In this document: positions 25,302 to 35,639 of the stretch, one piece after another | Layout: every line of letters starts with the position of its first letter | How positions within the stretch are numbered: position 1 is the first letter of the stretch | Source: Neurospora tetraspora | Taxonomy: Eukaryota; Ascomycota; Sordariomycetes; Sordariales; Sordariaceae | Length of the DNA stretch: 64,000 bases | Assembly (NCBI RefSeq): GCF_033439725.1 | Contig: NW_026944390.1 | Coordinates: 1,550,001 to 1,614,000, forward strand | Direction: 5' to 3' | Program-made: the position numbers and the translations under genes | Notes under the pieces: model-generated | Told to the model about the DNA's origin: nothing | What the model saw: only the letters and a program-made list of their open reading frames with translations | Database searches by the model: none

Positions 25302-25361
25302 ACCCACTTTAGGGGGTGCGAGTCTGGCGAGTCCCAAAAAAGTGGGGGCGTGGCACGGGTA
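25302..25361 (+). repeat. Outer part of the right TIR of the pogo element
   Basis: It is the perfect reverse complement of 22628-22687 and ends GGCACGGGTA at the TA target site. Confidence 0.92.
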
Positions 25362-26089
25362 CACAACCCTCGTCGACCGGATTGTCGTTGCGTTGGACCT
25401 GACTCGGGCCCACTTGCCAGACCCACAGGTACAAGCGCAGGCGATCAATAATGCATTGGTTGCGGTCGGCGCAGTGCGCTTGGAGAGGAACGACTCTTTG
25501 AAGACGATATGGACGCGATATCTGCAAAGGAAGTAAGAAAATAAGTGGAAAGAGAAAAATGATCATGGAAATGGCTCTTTTTTTTTTTTTATCTAAAGAA
25601 ATATGGAGGTTTCACTACAGGAAGAGTGCAAACGAGGCTGGTATCTCGTGCCACGTGCCAGTGTGTGGTCGGAAGAATGGTTCCAGATCATTCGTACCGC
25701 GCGATCGGGATCCCGTCCTGATACGGATCATTTTTATGTATGTAGAGTATTGAGCGATAAGATAATGATAAGATAAGGAAGTGGGTCCGCTCAGATGGAT
25801 TACATCAATCCATCTGCGCGCGGCTTTCACTCTTCTTACTCTTTCCTGAACCATCACGCTTTACACAGGAATAATATCACTTGCTTTTGCACATCAATGG
25901 CAGGGTTGTTCTTTGAGGCGAAAGCAGTCCATATTACGTCCGCTCTCCCATAGATAAGCCACTAATCGCTTGGGAAGACAGCCAGCCACTTAAATGTCAT
26001 AAAGCTCCTCTGGAGACCGAGTGAGATTTTGGCTCTGTGTTGCCAACAGCCTGCTGAGTGAGACCGATGTCCATAACCAGCGAGCAATG
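25362..26089. other. Accessory DNA without a recognised gene
   Basis: A short frame continues from the pogo end to 25536 (VDRIVVALDLTRAHLPD...), of unknown origin, perhaps a gene fragment. Near 25715-25755 a segment reading CAATACTCTACATACAT on the minus strand recurs near 43616. The TCCCATAGATAAGC word near 25945 also occurs near 22455. Confidence 0.4.
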
Positions 26090-26694
26090 CTGCCAAGAGG
26101 TTACGTGATGTCGTGCCGCGTGCACCGGCCATTTGGGCCCTGGGTTGAAACCCTGGGCGCCAGGCGCGCCTTTGCACGTTTCCCTCTTTTTCTTCTTTAT
26201 CTTGTGTGTCTACTATAGACATGGAATCAACGTGTTCAGCTTTATCTCTCGTAACCACGTCGCTCGTGACATTCGGGAAAAGCTGAAAAGCTGAGCCCTA
26301 CCCGCGCCACGGCCCCATAAGTGGTGCAAGCTACCAGGCCGCTACTGGTACACTATTGCCAATCCTGTGGACCCCGTGACAGAAAGCCACGACCCTCGCT
26401 CAAGTCGAGTTATTGATTGGCGCCCTGAAGCCTCTAGGTCCAGAATGCCCGGCCTCTAGAAAAGAAATGTCCTTTGGGCCATTGGCGTGTAGTGGGGAGG
26501 GAGCCGCCAGCCATCCTACGCCTGACAAGGTGACAACACATGGCCTCGAGAAAACATAGTATTCTAGTTTCTTTTCCTTATTTTGTCCTAGATGGCAGGA
26601 GAGAGGAATTCCCGGCACTTTTATAAACTCGATTTATTAATCATGAACCATGGCATCCTCACCGCAGTTAAGACGTTCCTTCCTCAAAGTTACG
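26090..26694 (+). promoter_or_regulatory. Shared NLR/HET upstream module, copy in front of HET-ankyrin gene 1
   Basis: This DNA is homologous to the sequence upstream of HET copy 2 (46330-47040), NACHT-WD40 copy B (51938-52640) and, for the proximal part, copy A (39771-40150). Shared words include GGCGCCAGGCGC-like sequence, GCTGAAAAGCTGAGCCC, and a TTCTTTTCCTTATTTTGTCC block close to the gene. It presumably contains the promoter and 5' UTR. A further in-frame ATG at 26650 exists only in this copy; the others have ATA or nothing there. Confidence 0.65.
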
Positions 26695-27420
26695 ATGCCT
26701 CGACGATTGCGCTCATGGTTCCAGACGACTTTCAAGCGACACGGAAATGCGGAGGATAGGAAAGGTTCTAAGGACCAAGAGCAGTCTCGTCCTGCACCTC
26801 TGCTCGTGTTGTCGACGTTTACACAGCACATCTCCGCCACTACCTCTACGTCCTCCTTTCCCCTCCCGACTTCCCTCCCCCTCCCGGCCGCTCCAGCTAC
26901 CGGTTCCGCCGATACAGAGACGTCCGCCAGCGTGGATAACACGAAGCAGGTGGAAGTAGGCTCACTTCTTTTCCCCGTACTATATTTTAGAATAACGCTA
27001 ACACCTATAAAGAATCTATATTCCAAACTTCCCGTATCACGTAGCCATATTCGCTTGCTTCAACTATTGCCGTCCGAAAACGAGGACGCCGCAATACACT
27101 GTCGGCTCTTCTGCACCCCATTGGACTCAAAAGGCACTCGTCCGTACGAGGCCTTATCCTACGTGTGGGGCTCCGAGGCTAAGCCTTGTTCCATCTCTAT
27201 AAACGGGTGCGACTTGCCCATCGGAGAAAACCTTTACGCAGCGCTGTTACATCTTCGAGATCACTCTATTGAACGAACTATATGGATAGATGCTATTTGC
27301 ATCAACCAAGATGACGAAGAAGAAAAAGGACACCAAGTTCAATCTATGGCGAAGATCTACGCTAAAGCAAGTCGCGTGATTGTTTGGCTTGGAGAAGAGG
27401 CAGCCAGTAGCGACCAAGCG

Positions 27421-27565
27421 CTCGAAGAAATACGCATTGCAGCTGAGCTATCTATGCTTGAAGAAATACGCATCGCAGCTAAACGCGACCAAGCACCCGA
27501 AGAAATACGCATCGCAGCCCAGCGTGACCAAACACCCGAAGAAATACGCATCGCAGCCGAGCTGT
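27421..27565 (+). repeat. In-frame minisatellite in HET copy 1
   Basis: Four copies of a unit of 36-39 bp encode EEIRIAA followed by a variable spacer (ELSML, KRDQAP, QRDQTP, ELS). Copy 2 has a single EEIRIAAELS at this place, so the array expanded in copy 1 only. Confidence 0.85.
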
Positions 27566-29182
27566 CTACAAGACAATTAAATAATAAAGCAGGAATCCTT
27601 ACACTGCTTCAACGATCGTGGTTTCAGCGCATTTGGGTAAGGAAACCGATGTCAAAATATTATAACTAAGGAAACTAATAGATTGATGCAGGTGCTTCAG
27701 GAAGTTGCCGCGGCTCGCCATATCCTGATCAAGTGTGGTTCTGCTGAGGTTGACGGATTTGCATTCTGCTCAGGCCTGAAAGCATTGAACCTGTCCAATG
27801 AACTCCCCGCAGACTTGTGGGCTCAAATCCTTTCGGTAACCTACCTCATACGGGGCGCAATCTTCCGGCCCAAATACGTCTACGCAACCAGTCAGGCGGA
27901 CAACTTTTCTCTTGATATACGCCCTCTGGGTGAATTGATAGAGATGTACCGCGCTCGCAAAGCTACGAAACGTTGCGATAAAGTATATGCCTTACTCGGT
28001 ATGAGCTCTGATAATCCAACCGCAGCAGGATTATTCGCCGACTACAACATTTCGTGGAAACAACTCTTCAACAAACTCATCCATTTCGTCTTATCTGAAT
28101 TGGTCTCAGTAAACGGCCTTTGGGACGATAAGGAGATTGCCATCATTGAGGGCAAGGGCTGCATTCTTGGTGAAGTGTCCTCGGTCACGAGAAATGCTAC
28201 TTGGGAAGACAGACAAGATGTGGCCATTACTTGGAGTAATGCCCCCAGCTATATTTGCGTAAAGGAAGCGTGGGGTTCTTGTTGGACCCTCCCGACCACG
28301 GTAAAATCCGTCCAAGAAGGAGATGTCGTCTGCCTTCTTCAAGGAGCGTCGAGACCCACGATCCTTAGGCCATACAACGATTACTGGGCGGTTATAATAA
28401 TTGCAGTTTCCCCAGCAGGCGATTCACAAGCTACGACCAAAGATATCAAGTGGCCCGAACTTTTACAATCGACAATAGTCTTTTCACACAATTTTCGACT
28501 TGAGTGGGATTGGGATATAAATCCAGACAAGCAGTAAGATAAAAACAACTACGACTATTTGGCAAGCATTCTAGTACCAAAGCATTCAAAGACATGGTGG
28601 GAAGGTTGTCTAAATGCGGCGACTAGGATACGGAATGTCAGATTGGCATTACAAGAGGTGAAACAGTATGGAGTTGCAGTGAAGAATCTTCGGGAAGAAA
28701 CGGCGGTTCTTGAGAGGGCATTAAAGAGCACGAGCAACCTAAAAAAGACTTGCTTAGGTCCCAAGGATTCAGAAAAGGAAGATGCAAAGGAAACAATGGT
28801 AAACCAACTTATTGAGGACAAGGGCCAATGGACGCTTCTATGCTTGGCGGCAGAAAACGGGCATGAGACGGTCGTAAAATTGCTTCTCGACACCGGCAAG
28901 GTCAACTTGAATGGGGAGGAGCTACCGACGGCGCTGTGGCTTGCAGAGCAAAAAGGCTATGAAGCGATCGTTAAGATGCTTCTCGATACTGGCAAGGTTG
29001 ACGCAGGTGCTAAGGATTGGTATGGACAGACAGCGCTGTATATGGCGGCGATAACTGGGTATGACGTAGTCGTTCAGCTACTTCTCGATACTGGCAAGGT
29101 TGACTTGCATAGTAAGGAGCTACAAAAAGTGCTGCATATGGCGGCAGAGAATGGGCATGAGGCGGTTGTTAAGCTGCTTCTC

Positions 29183-29783
29183 TGTGACAAGGGCAGTGTT
29201 CTGGGCTTGGAACAGTAGTTCAATTCAGCTGATAAACTACTTTGGTCTCGAAGGCCTTGTTGATCCTCTCAACCTTCAAAGGAAGGCTGGGTTTCAAGGC
29301 CTTCTTATGCCAAAGAGGTTTGGTACGTACTGAGGTACGTACCGAGCCTTGTTGTCTGAGCCTCAAGGTATCTATCTAGCGATCTTCATACATGCGGATC
29401 TTCCCCGCGATCTTCATGCGGTTCTTCCCCGCGATCTTCATACGTGTAGATCTTCCTGAATGTCTTCAACCATTCTCCTTTCTTCTTCTAGCGCCGGCCT
29501 TCATCCGGTCGCTCTGCTTCTTGCTTGGTTTGCTGGGATAGCTTCTGCGATCACTGGGGACTGCCTCGTGATGCTTATCAGCGTCGTCGGCAGTTCGATG
29601 GTTGGTTCGTTAGCCTGACGGTGTCGAGAGGGGCTTGGGTAAGCAATGCCGGTGGCGAGAGTTTGGTCGAAGTGAGGTTGAGTCTCACGGCCTGCGGCCG
29701 CCGGGCCTTCATAAGGCTGATGCCAGGCTCTGCTAAGCCTTGGTAACCCTAACCCAAAACTGTGGGCAAATGTCCGTGTGACA
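29183..29783. repeat. Solo LTR in the ankyrin array (601 bp)
   Basis: It begins TGTGACAAGG, ends CGTGTGACA and is flanked by TTCTC on both sides (29178-29182, 29784-29788). Removing it and one TTCTC joins KLLL to DTGKV and restores the ankyrin repeat in frame. Its sequence differs from the other solo LTRs here. Confidence 0.9.
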
Positions 29784-30199
29784 TTCTCGATACTGGCAAG
29801 GTTGACGCAGATGCTCAGGACGGGTTTGGACGGACAGTGCTGCATATGGCGGCAGAGAATGGGCATGAGGCAGTTGTTAAGCTGCTTCTCGATACTAGCA
29901 AGGTTGACGCAGATCTTAAGGCTAATGATGGACGGACAGCGCTGCATAGGGCGGCGGAGAATGGGCATAAGGCGGTTGTTAAGCTGCTTCTCGATACTAG
30001 CAAGGTTAACGCAAATGCTCAGGATAAGGATGGACGGACAGCGCTACATAAGGCGGCAGGGAATGTGCATGAGGCGGTTGTTAAGCTGCTTCTCGATACC
30101 GGCAAGGTTGACGCAAATGCTCAGGATAAGGATGGACAGACAGTGCTGCATATGGCGGCGGAGAATGGGCATAAGGCGGTTGTTAAGCTGCTTCTCGAT

Positions 30200-30545
30200 A
30201 CCGGCAAGGTTGACGCAAATGCTCAAATTACATTTGGACAGACAGCGCTGCATTCGGCGGCAAAGTACGGGCAGGAGGCGGTTGTTAAACTGCTTCTCGA
30301 TACCGGCAAGGTTGACGCAAATGCTCAAACTACATTTGGACAGACAGCGCTGCATTCGGCGGCAAAGTACGGGCAGGAGGCGGTTGTTAAACTGCTTCTC
30401 GATACCGGCAAGGTTGACGCAAATGCTCAAACTACATTTGGACAGACAGCGCTGCATTCGGCGGCAAAGTACGGGCAGGAGGCGGTTGTTAAACTGCTTC
30501 TCGATACCGGCAAGGTTGACGCAAATGCTCAAACTACATTTGGAC
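30200..30545 (+). repeat. Near-identical 102-bp ankyrin units
   Basis: Consecutive units encoding NAQTTFGQTALHSAAKYGQ are identical or almost identical in DNA, much closer to each other than to the preceding ankyrin units. This indicates recent unit duplication or gene conversion. Confidence 0.85.
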
Positions 30546-30616
30546 AGACAGCGCTGGATATAGCAGCACTGTATAGGCATAAAGGGGTTGTTAAGCTACT
30601 CAGGCTTGCATCCTAA

Positions 30617-30842
30617 GAAGCAGGCTTGGAGGACAGCTCTACCTCGAGTTAGCCTTTCACAATCTTTCCTCCTGCAAGAATTGATCTTAGTTTACTCCCC
30701 AATCTCTATTGTTTGCTCCCTATTGCTTCCTATCGTATTGGAAGTCCTCTTAGTCGTCGTACATCTCAACAGCAACGCTGGAGGGACCGCAATGGCAATA
30801 TCACGCAGAATGTATTCGCAGCAGTCAAAAGTGAAAGAACAT
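30617..30842. other. 3' flank of HET copy 1
   Basis: The sequence after the stop (AGGCTTGGAGGACA) matches the reverse complement of the region beside the stop of HET copy 2 near 43710, so the duplication includes some 3' flank. No gene seen. Confidence 0.5.
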
Positions 30843-30888
30843 TCTCGTATATTCTACCCCCAGCTATATTTTCGTGAAGGACGCATGG

Positions 30889-31122
30889 TCTAAAGACTCG
30901 AAATCTTCGCAAGTATCATCAAGCTCGTCGGCGAGAGTGGTTAGTTCTTCAAGGCTGATTGGCTGGCGAACAATTGCAACAACAGCAAGAATGTGCTTGC
31001 AGTAACCGGATTCATTGAACTGGCTCATATCCTCTCTCATCCGCGCATATAGAGCATCCAGCCTAGATGAAAACATGCATAGCTTTTTTAGGGTAAACTC
31101 TTTCTAGACCTTTTCAAGTGCT
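30889..31122 (-). pseudogene. Fragment of a NACHT-WD40 gene
   Basis: On the minus strand it encodes SRLDALYARMREDMSQFNES and the following CKHILAVVAIVRQPISLEELTTLA, which match the region just after the NACHT domain in the two complete genes (near 37590-37760 and 49840-49990). Its left edge joins abruptly to about 45 bp resembling the plus-strand HET gene (PSYIFVKDAW), and its right edge abuts the small pogo-derived element. It is a relic of rearrangement. Confidence 0.82.
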
Positions 31123-31297
31123 TACAGTGATTATCCTAGTTATTGCAATACAATTCTTGTATGGATTTTCGTTGCAATAAGTGGAGTTTTAGCAATAGCT
31201 GGTAACCCCCCTAAATCGATGTCAGATTTTCCCGAAATGGTCGTTTTTCCATACAAAATCGAGTCAGATTCGAATGCTAAACATCTACATAGAATTT

Positions 31298-31555
31298 CTA
31301 CCCCATATCTGCTGCATAGTAACGGGAGATCGAGTAATGAGGGATGACCACCTTCCATTGCTGGGTGATCCAATCTGACGCGACTTTGAGGGACGGGCGC
31401 GGGTTCTGGCTGTCTGCCCACTTCTGGAGCTCCAAGCGCTGGTCCCAGTTGAGAGAAGCGTGCTTGTAAATAGGCATTTTGGTATCTTGAGTGGAATGAG
31501 GCGTTGTTGCGAGTGACAAAGAAGCGCTAACAAATTGTATAGAGAGGGAGGTCAC
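31298..31555 (-). pseudogene. Truncated transposase N-terminus
   Basis: The minus-strand frame includes MPIYKHASLNWDQRLELQKW and SDWITQQWKV, the look of the N-terminal helix-turn-helix of fungal pogo-type transposases. It ends at about 85 codons, shortly before the left TIR; the catalytic domain is deleted. Confidence 0.6.
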
Positions 31556-31604
31556 TGGTAAACTCGTTGGGCAAATGTGTACAGTCGAAGGGGGTAAAAT
31601 GCGG

Positions 31605-32003
31605 TGTGACGAACGGCAGTCTGATCTGCCTAAATGGGATAGCTGAAGGTGAAGACTATCAGAAGACGTTCGGTGAAGCCAAAAGGTTCACAACAAGTAG
31701 GGTAGCGTTATACTTGTCTCAGTGATGATGATTAATTGACTACTGTCGAACTATCTAGCACTGAGTTCTCCAGTCGTCCCTTTATACTCTGGTGTCTCTA
31801 GTTATATGCGCCTGGCTCATAAACCCTGAGCTGGCTCACCTTCATGAGCCTGGCTCACCTTCATGAGCCTGGCTCACCTTCATGAGCCTAGCCCACCTTC
31901 ATGAGCCTGCATCCTTGTTATGGTTACATTGCCCAGCCTTCACGTGGCTGTTGTATCCCAGTGGCTTGGTTGGCCCGTGTTATTTCGCTTAACGTTCGTA
32001 ACA
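31605..32003 (+). repeat. Solo LTR (399 bp)
   Basis: It begins TGTGACGAACGG, ends CGTTCGTAACA and is flanked by TGCGG (31600-31604, 32004-32008). It has an array of CTGGCTCACCTTCATGAGC units near 31822-31910. Same family as 24866-25301. Confidence 0.9.
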
Positions 32004-32121
32004 TGCGGTGTTAAAAGGTAGTGGTGTAAAGAGGTAGTCAGCTGGGCACCAGAGCTGGCTGTGCAATAAGTAAGGTTTTAGCATTAGGAAGAGGTTTGTA
32101 ATAACTAGGGTAATCACTGTA

Positions 32122-32569
32122 CAAGTAGCCAAAGCTGATAGATTGGTTGCTCAAGTGCACAAGAATACCTACCTTAAGGTAATCGGATCTTATCGATAAA
32201 TAAGATAACCAAAAATGAGGAAGATCAAGGGAGAAAGAGGAAGAAGTGCAACCCTTGGTCTAAATACAGGGATGCAGCCAATGGAATAACACGGAGGGCG
32301 GCGGAGAATGCACCCAATCAGAAGACATCCATCTAGTCTTGCATGAATGCACCAAACATATCAAAAGAGCCTTACCAGGGCAAAAGAGACAAAATTGGTA
32401 GCACAGGAAGTCAAATATAAATTTGCTCTTTGAACCTTCCTCGGCATACAAGAAAACCTGACTCCTTCTACCATCCGTTAACCGTTATGCATTATATTCG
32501 TATCCCCGTAATGGTAATACCCTCTATATCCTCATATCCTTGCATCCGTGCTAAAGAAAAACACAACCG
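32122..32569. other. Repeat-like DNA, no intact gene
   Basis: The words GTAGCCAAAGCTG and TTGGTTGCTCAAGTG recur in similar form near 35246-35280. A plus-strand stretch near 32290-32360 (SEDIHLVLHEC) resembles the Cys/His end of LINE polyproteins, but is too short to be sure. Confidence 0.35.
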
Positions 32570-33540
32570 GTAAGGGAATAATATCCTGCTAATTCCTCCT
32601 CTCACGACATCGGTATCCCTCTAGCTGCGCCACGACGGCGCATCGCTTCACATCTGCTGCCTTCTGCCGCGGCCCCAATCCGCCCCGGGAAGATCAAGCT
32701 GTGCGAAGAAAGATGATGAGCATTGGTGAGCTGGAGACACTACCACCACAGACGAGCGCCTTTGGCACCGTCATGAACGGGCGGGTCTTTTGATTTCACA
32801 AAGCGCGTGACTTCGCTGTGGTTGCTCAATTTTGATGATTGCTCGCCAATCACAATGGATAGGCGTGGTGGGGTGGATAAGGCAGTCAAGGCATTCCTGG
32901 ACACGAACTGCTATTGTCCAAAGCCCAATTCCGGGAAGGAGGAGATTGAGGAGTTGTGGGAACCCGTTTAAGAAGAAGTACCTCGAGCATAGCTTGAGGA
33001 TACTCACACTCCTCGGCCGACCTCATCACCAACACCTTCCACCTATCTTTATATCAGGACTCGAGCAACAAACGGGGGCTAATCGGAACCGTAAATCCGT
33101 CGAGGGAGAACGTGCTCTCCAGCATTATATACCAACCGGGGCGAGGGGAAGGGGGCGTGGGGGGGCACCGCCACCAGCAAGCTAGGAGCAGTGGAGGGAG
33201 CGTACGGGGGGGGGGGGGCGAACTGCCCAAAACAATACTCGACATCGTTGGCATCGATTTGCGTATGCCAATGCAGAACCACCAGGGCATTGCGCCATGC
33301 TGTCGCAAAGCTCCTCCACCGGATAGTTGAGCTTCCGCATTTAATTGATGTGAAGCTTGTAGTTTCGTAGGGTGAAGAAGGATCCGCTGGCGCCGTACTT
33401 GATCCTTCCGAGGACGGGGCGCACCAAACAATCTTTATTGCTTGTGTCCTCTTTCATGACCGACCAGTTTTTCTCCGCGCAGTGCGCCTCGATAAGCGCA
33501 TGTCGGATCGGAGTGGGGAGAGGGAAGACCCTCTCCATGC
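32570..33540. pseudogene. Scrambled DUF3669-like gene relic
   Basis: A plus-strand part (about 32820-33010) reads NFDDCSPITMD, then KAVKAFLDTNCYCPKP and ELWE, the form of the C-terminus of fungal DUF3669 proteins. A minus-strand part (33538 down to about 33230) reads LPTPIRHALIEAHC, RPVLGRIKYG, FFTLRNYKLH and, in another frame, HTQIDANDVEYCFGQF, the form of the middle of such proteins. The pieces are in opposite orientation with stops and frameshifts, so the gene has been inverted and decayed. The family assignment is from memory of its motifs. Confidence 0.5.
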
Positions 33541-33552
33541 ACAGGATGTGCT

Positions 33553-33774
33553 GTTACGATCCAATCAGGGATCACTTATGTAAGCTAAACCAGATAGAAC
33601 CAACAGACCAATCAGGTTGGACCCGAAGCTCCGGGTCCAGAGTTCGGGTCCACGGGTCCGGTACATCGGGTCCATGAAGACCGGTATATAAAGACGGCCT
33701 TACCAGGCCACTTTATATACTGGCTCTTCAGCAAGCAATAGCTATCATATCTTACCAATACCTTTAGGCTATTC
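33553..33774 (+). repeat. LTR-like sequence
   Basis: It starts TGTTACGATCC, has direct repeats of CGGGTCCA/GGGTCC and a good TATA box (GGTATATAAAGAC near 33680). The far end was not located and no target duplication was found, so it may be a partial LTR. Confidence 0.45.
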
Positions 33775-34434
33775 TTACCGTTGTCCCTGATATATTGTAA
33801 TGCGTGGGCGGGCGTGTGCCTCTGGGAAAAGCGCTACCGTGGCCCTAAGACCATGTCTCGCTCCCTCTGCCTCTGCATCAAAGACTTCTGCATGTTCTAG
33901 CTGACCACAGCCGCGGCCAAGCTCTGCCTGACCCTGGAAGATTACGTAGCCAAAGCCCACGCACTCGCCCTCTGGTCTTTCTTCTTCAGCGTCCGGGTCC
34001 TCCGCGTGCGCTGGAAGGTCCATCTGCTTAGCTATCATAGAGCCGTCGGTGTAAACGACGACCTCCGAGGGATCTAGCTGGAGAAGCCACTCTTTGAAAT
34101 CCTTGGCAGCCCTGTCCTTAGACGTGGGCGCTGGATCTTTGTGAGTGTTTCCGTTATAGACTGGCGGCTGTAGAACCGGCCGGGGGAAAGGCAAGGCAAG
34201 CTGGGCAGCCGTCTGTAGCGTTGTAGGGCGGCGAGGCAGGCCGTGTGGCGTTATTCGGGGTTCTGAAAGACGCGGGACAAGCGGGTGGGCGGGATCTAGG
34301 GTGAGGAGGCGCACAGCGTGCCGCCGGCGGGCCGCCTCCAGAAGAAGGGGGACGGGGGGCACTTGGAGTGGACGTTTGTACCTGTTGTGCCCATTCAGCA
34401 CCGTCGCACACCTGGGTGAAGCTGCATCTTTCAA
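33775..34434 (-). pseudogene. LINE-type RNase H fragment
   Basis: The minus-strand frame contains VVVYTDGSM, then VGFGYVIFQGQAELGRGCGQ and EVFDAEAEGARHGL, the order of the RNase H domain of Tad/I-type LINEs (first aspartate, then the E and D of the core). There is no reverse transcriptase upstream, and the frame ends soon after the RNase H core. It is a truncated copy. Confidence 0.75.
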
Positions 34435-35639
34435 CTTCAGCGCATCGACAGCCGATACAAAATCCAGGCCGACGATTAGAAATACACAACCATTATTCCC
34501 TTTGCCCTTACTGCAACATCCCTCAGCTATGCTCGCAGGACGATGGATTGGGAGCCGTCCTTCTCGCGACTAAAACGTCCCCGCCGACACTACGAAGCGT
34601 AAGAACCCGAGATATTTGGGCAGGCGAATCCGACTAGAACCTAAAAACCTAGGCCTATAGCAGACTCCACCCGCAATAGATTACAAGTGTTCCTCGCTTT
34701 ATCCTCCAACGACGGGGGCATAAAGTTGTAGAACTCGCTTATCACGGGGCGAGTGGGCACCGTTAGGGGTAAGGTAAGATATACGTTGTTGTACGAAGGG
34801 GAGAAAGGGAAGTGTGCGTGGAGGACTAGCTATATAGGTGAGAGCCCAGCAGGCCAGTCCGTACGCGCGCACGTGAGACTGTACGTGACTGGGATATGTG
34901 ACCAGTGCGTGAGTGCATAGCTCTAGGCCATAGCACCAGCTCTAGCATGGCACATATACGGTCAGTACAGTGCAACCACATCACAGGCTAGCCCTGTGAT
35001 ATCGCTATCCTGTTCTATGTTATTACAACCAAGTTCAAAGCCGCAGGCGGAATTCTGAACCGGAGATATCGGAGTGGCAGTAACAACCATTCACAAAACT
35101 GAGCTTCTTCCCATCAGTCAGCATGGTTAATCCAGAAAGAGGGATAGCGTTTCGTTACCCATACGAGCCAAATTACTACCTAGTATGTGTCACGGCGGTG
35201 GCAGACCACTACACTAACCAGGCCATGTTCCTGCAAAAGGATACAAGTAACCGAAGCTGGCAATTCGGTTGCTCAAGTGGTCTTATATAGTTGTCCCGAA
35301 AGAGGCACCCGAGTGCATTCCATGACAGTATGAAGTCAGTCTTGGAGTACCTTCAACACCCAGTCGGTGGTATAAAGCCGCATGTTAAACCGCGATCCCC
35401 CGCATCTAGACTAGGGAAGACCATGTAGCTGTGGTGACACTACTACGTGTGTTGGCTCTCCCAAACACCACCAAGGAAGAGACCACTTATCCGATCGAGG
35501 AGAATCGAGCCTCTACCATTGTACCAAGCTTGGCCATGACTGGGCAGTCACGGGTTAATCCCGTGGCATCTGGACCGCACAAGCATCTGCAAAAGAAGAG
35601 TCAAGGGATGGAATAATCTTGCTTCTTCGTAATGGAATA
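34435..35639. other. Mixed repeat remnants, no gene
   Basis: A segment near 34970-35010 (CACAGGCTAGCCCTGTGATAT) resembles 40598-40628. A CAAGTAACCGAAGCTG block near 35246 resembles 32122. The stretch from about 35595 (GCAAAAGAAGAG) on is homologous to 48014 on, the 3' flank of NACHT-WD40 copy B. Confidence 0.45.

Larger units (their letters stand above)
22628..25361 (+). mobile_element. pogo/Fot1-type DNA transposon carrying two solo LTRs
   Basis: It is bounded by TA target duplications and perfect terminal inverted repeats beginning TACCCGTGCC. The TIRs match over 60 bp directly and over 80 bp once the solo LTR at 24866-25301 is removed from the right one. The interior encodes a DDE transposase of the Fot1/Tigger group, interrupted by a second solo LTR. 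Without the two LTRs and their duplications the element would be about 2.0 kb, the usual size for Fot1-like transposons. With a frameshift in the transposase it is probably non-autonomous now, although its ends are well preserved. Confidence 0.92.
26695..30616 (+). pseudogene. HET-domain ankyrin-repeat gene, copy 1 (disrupted)
   Basis: Exon 1 (26695-27636) encodes a Pro/Ser/Thr-rich leader and a HET domain with its marks YEALSYVWGS, IWIDAICINQ and RSWFQRIWVLQE, the last spliced across the 55-bp intron 27637-27691. Exon 2 continues as a HET-gene-specific region and a coiled segment, then 12 ankyrin repeats of 34 residues. Three lesions or changes stand out: TAA at 28535-28537 where copy 2 has CAA; a 601-bp solo LTR between two residues of the fourth ankyrin repeat; and an expanded EEIRIAA repeat before the intron. 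HET domains trigger cell death in vegetative incompatibility, and ankyrin repeats would sense the partner. A truncated protein of roughly 580 residues with the HET domain but no ankyrins could still be made. Confidence 0.85.
31123..32121 (-). mobile_element. Small pogo-derived element with TA ends and an internal solo LTR
   Basis: Terminal inverted repeats ACAGTGATTAtCCTAGTTATT (31125 on) and its reverse complement near 32095-32119 are bounded by TA. Inside lies the start of a transposase on the minus strand and a 399-bp solo LTR. Without the LTR it would be about 590 bp, a deletion derivative of a larger pogo/Tc1-type element. Confidence 0.75.

Noticed and set aside
29778-30563. 261-codon frame overlapping the ankyrin array
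   Set aside because: A shadow frame kept open by the 102-bp repeat; the ankyrin frame has the domain signature.
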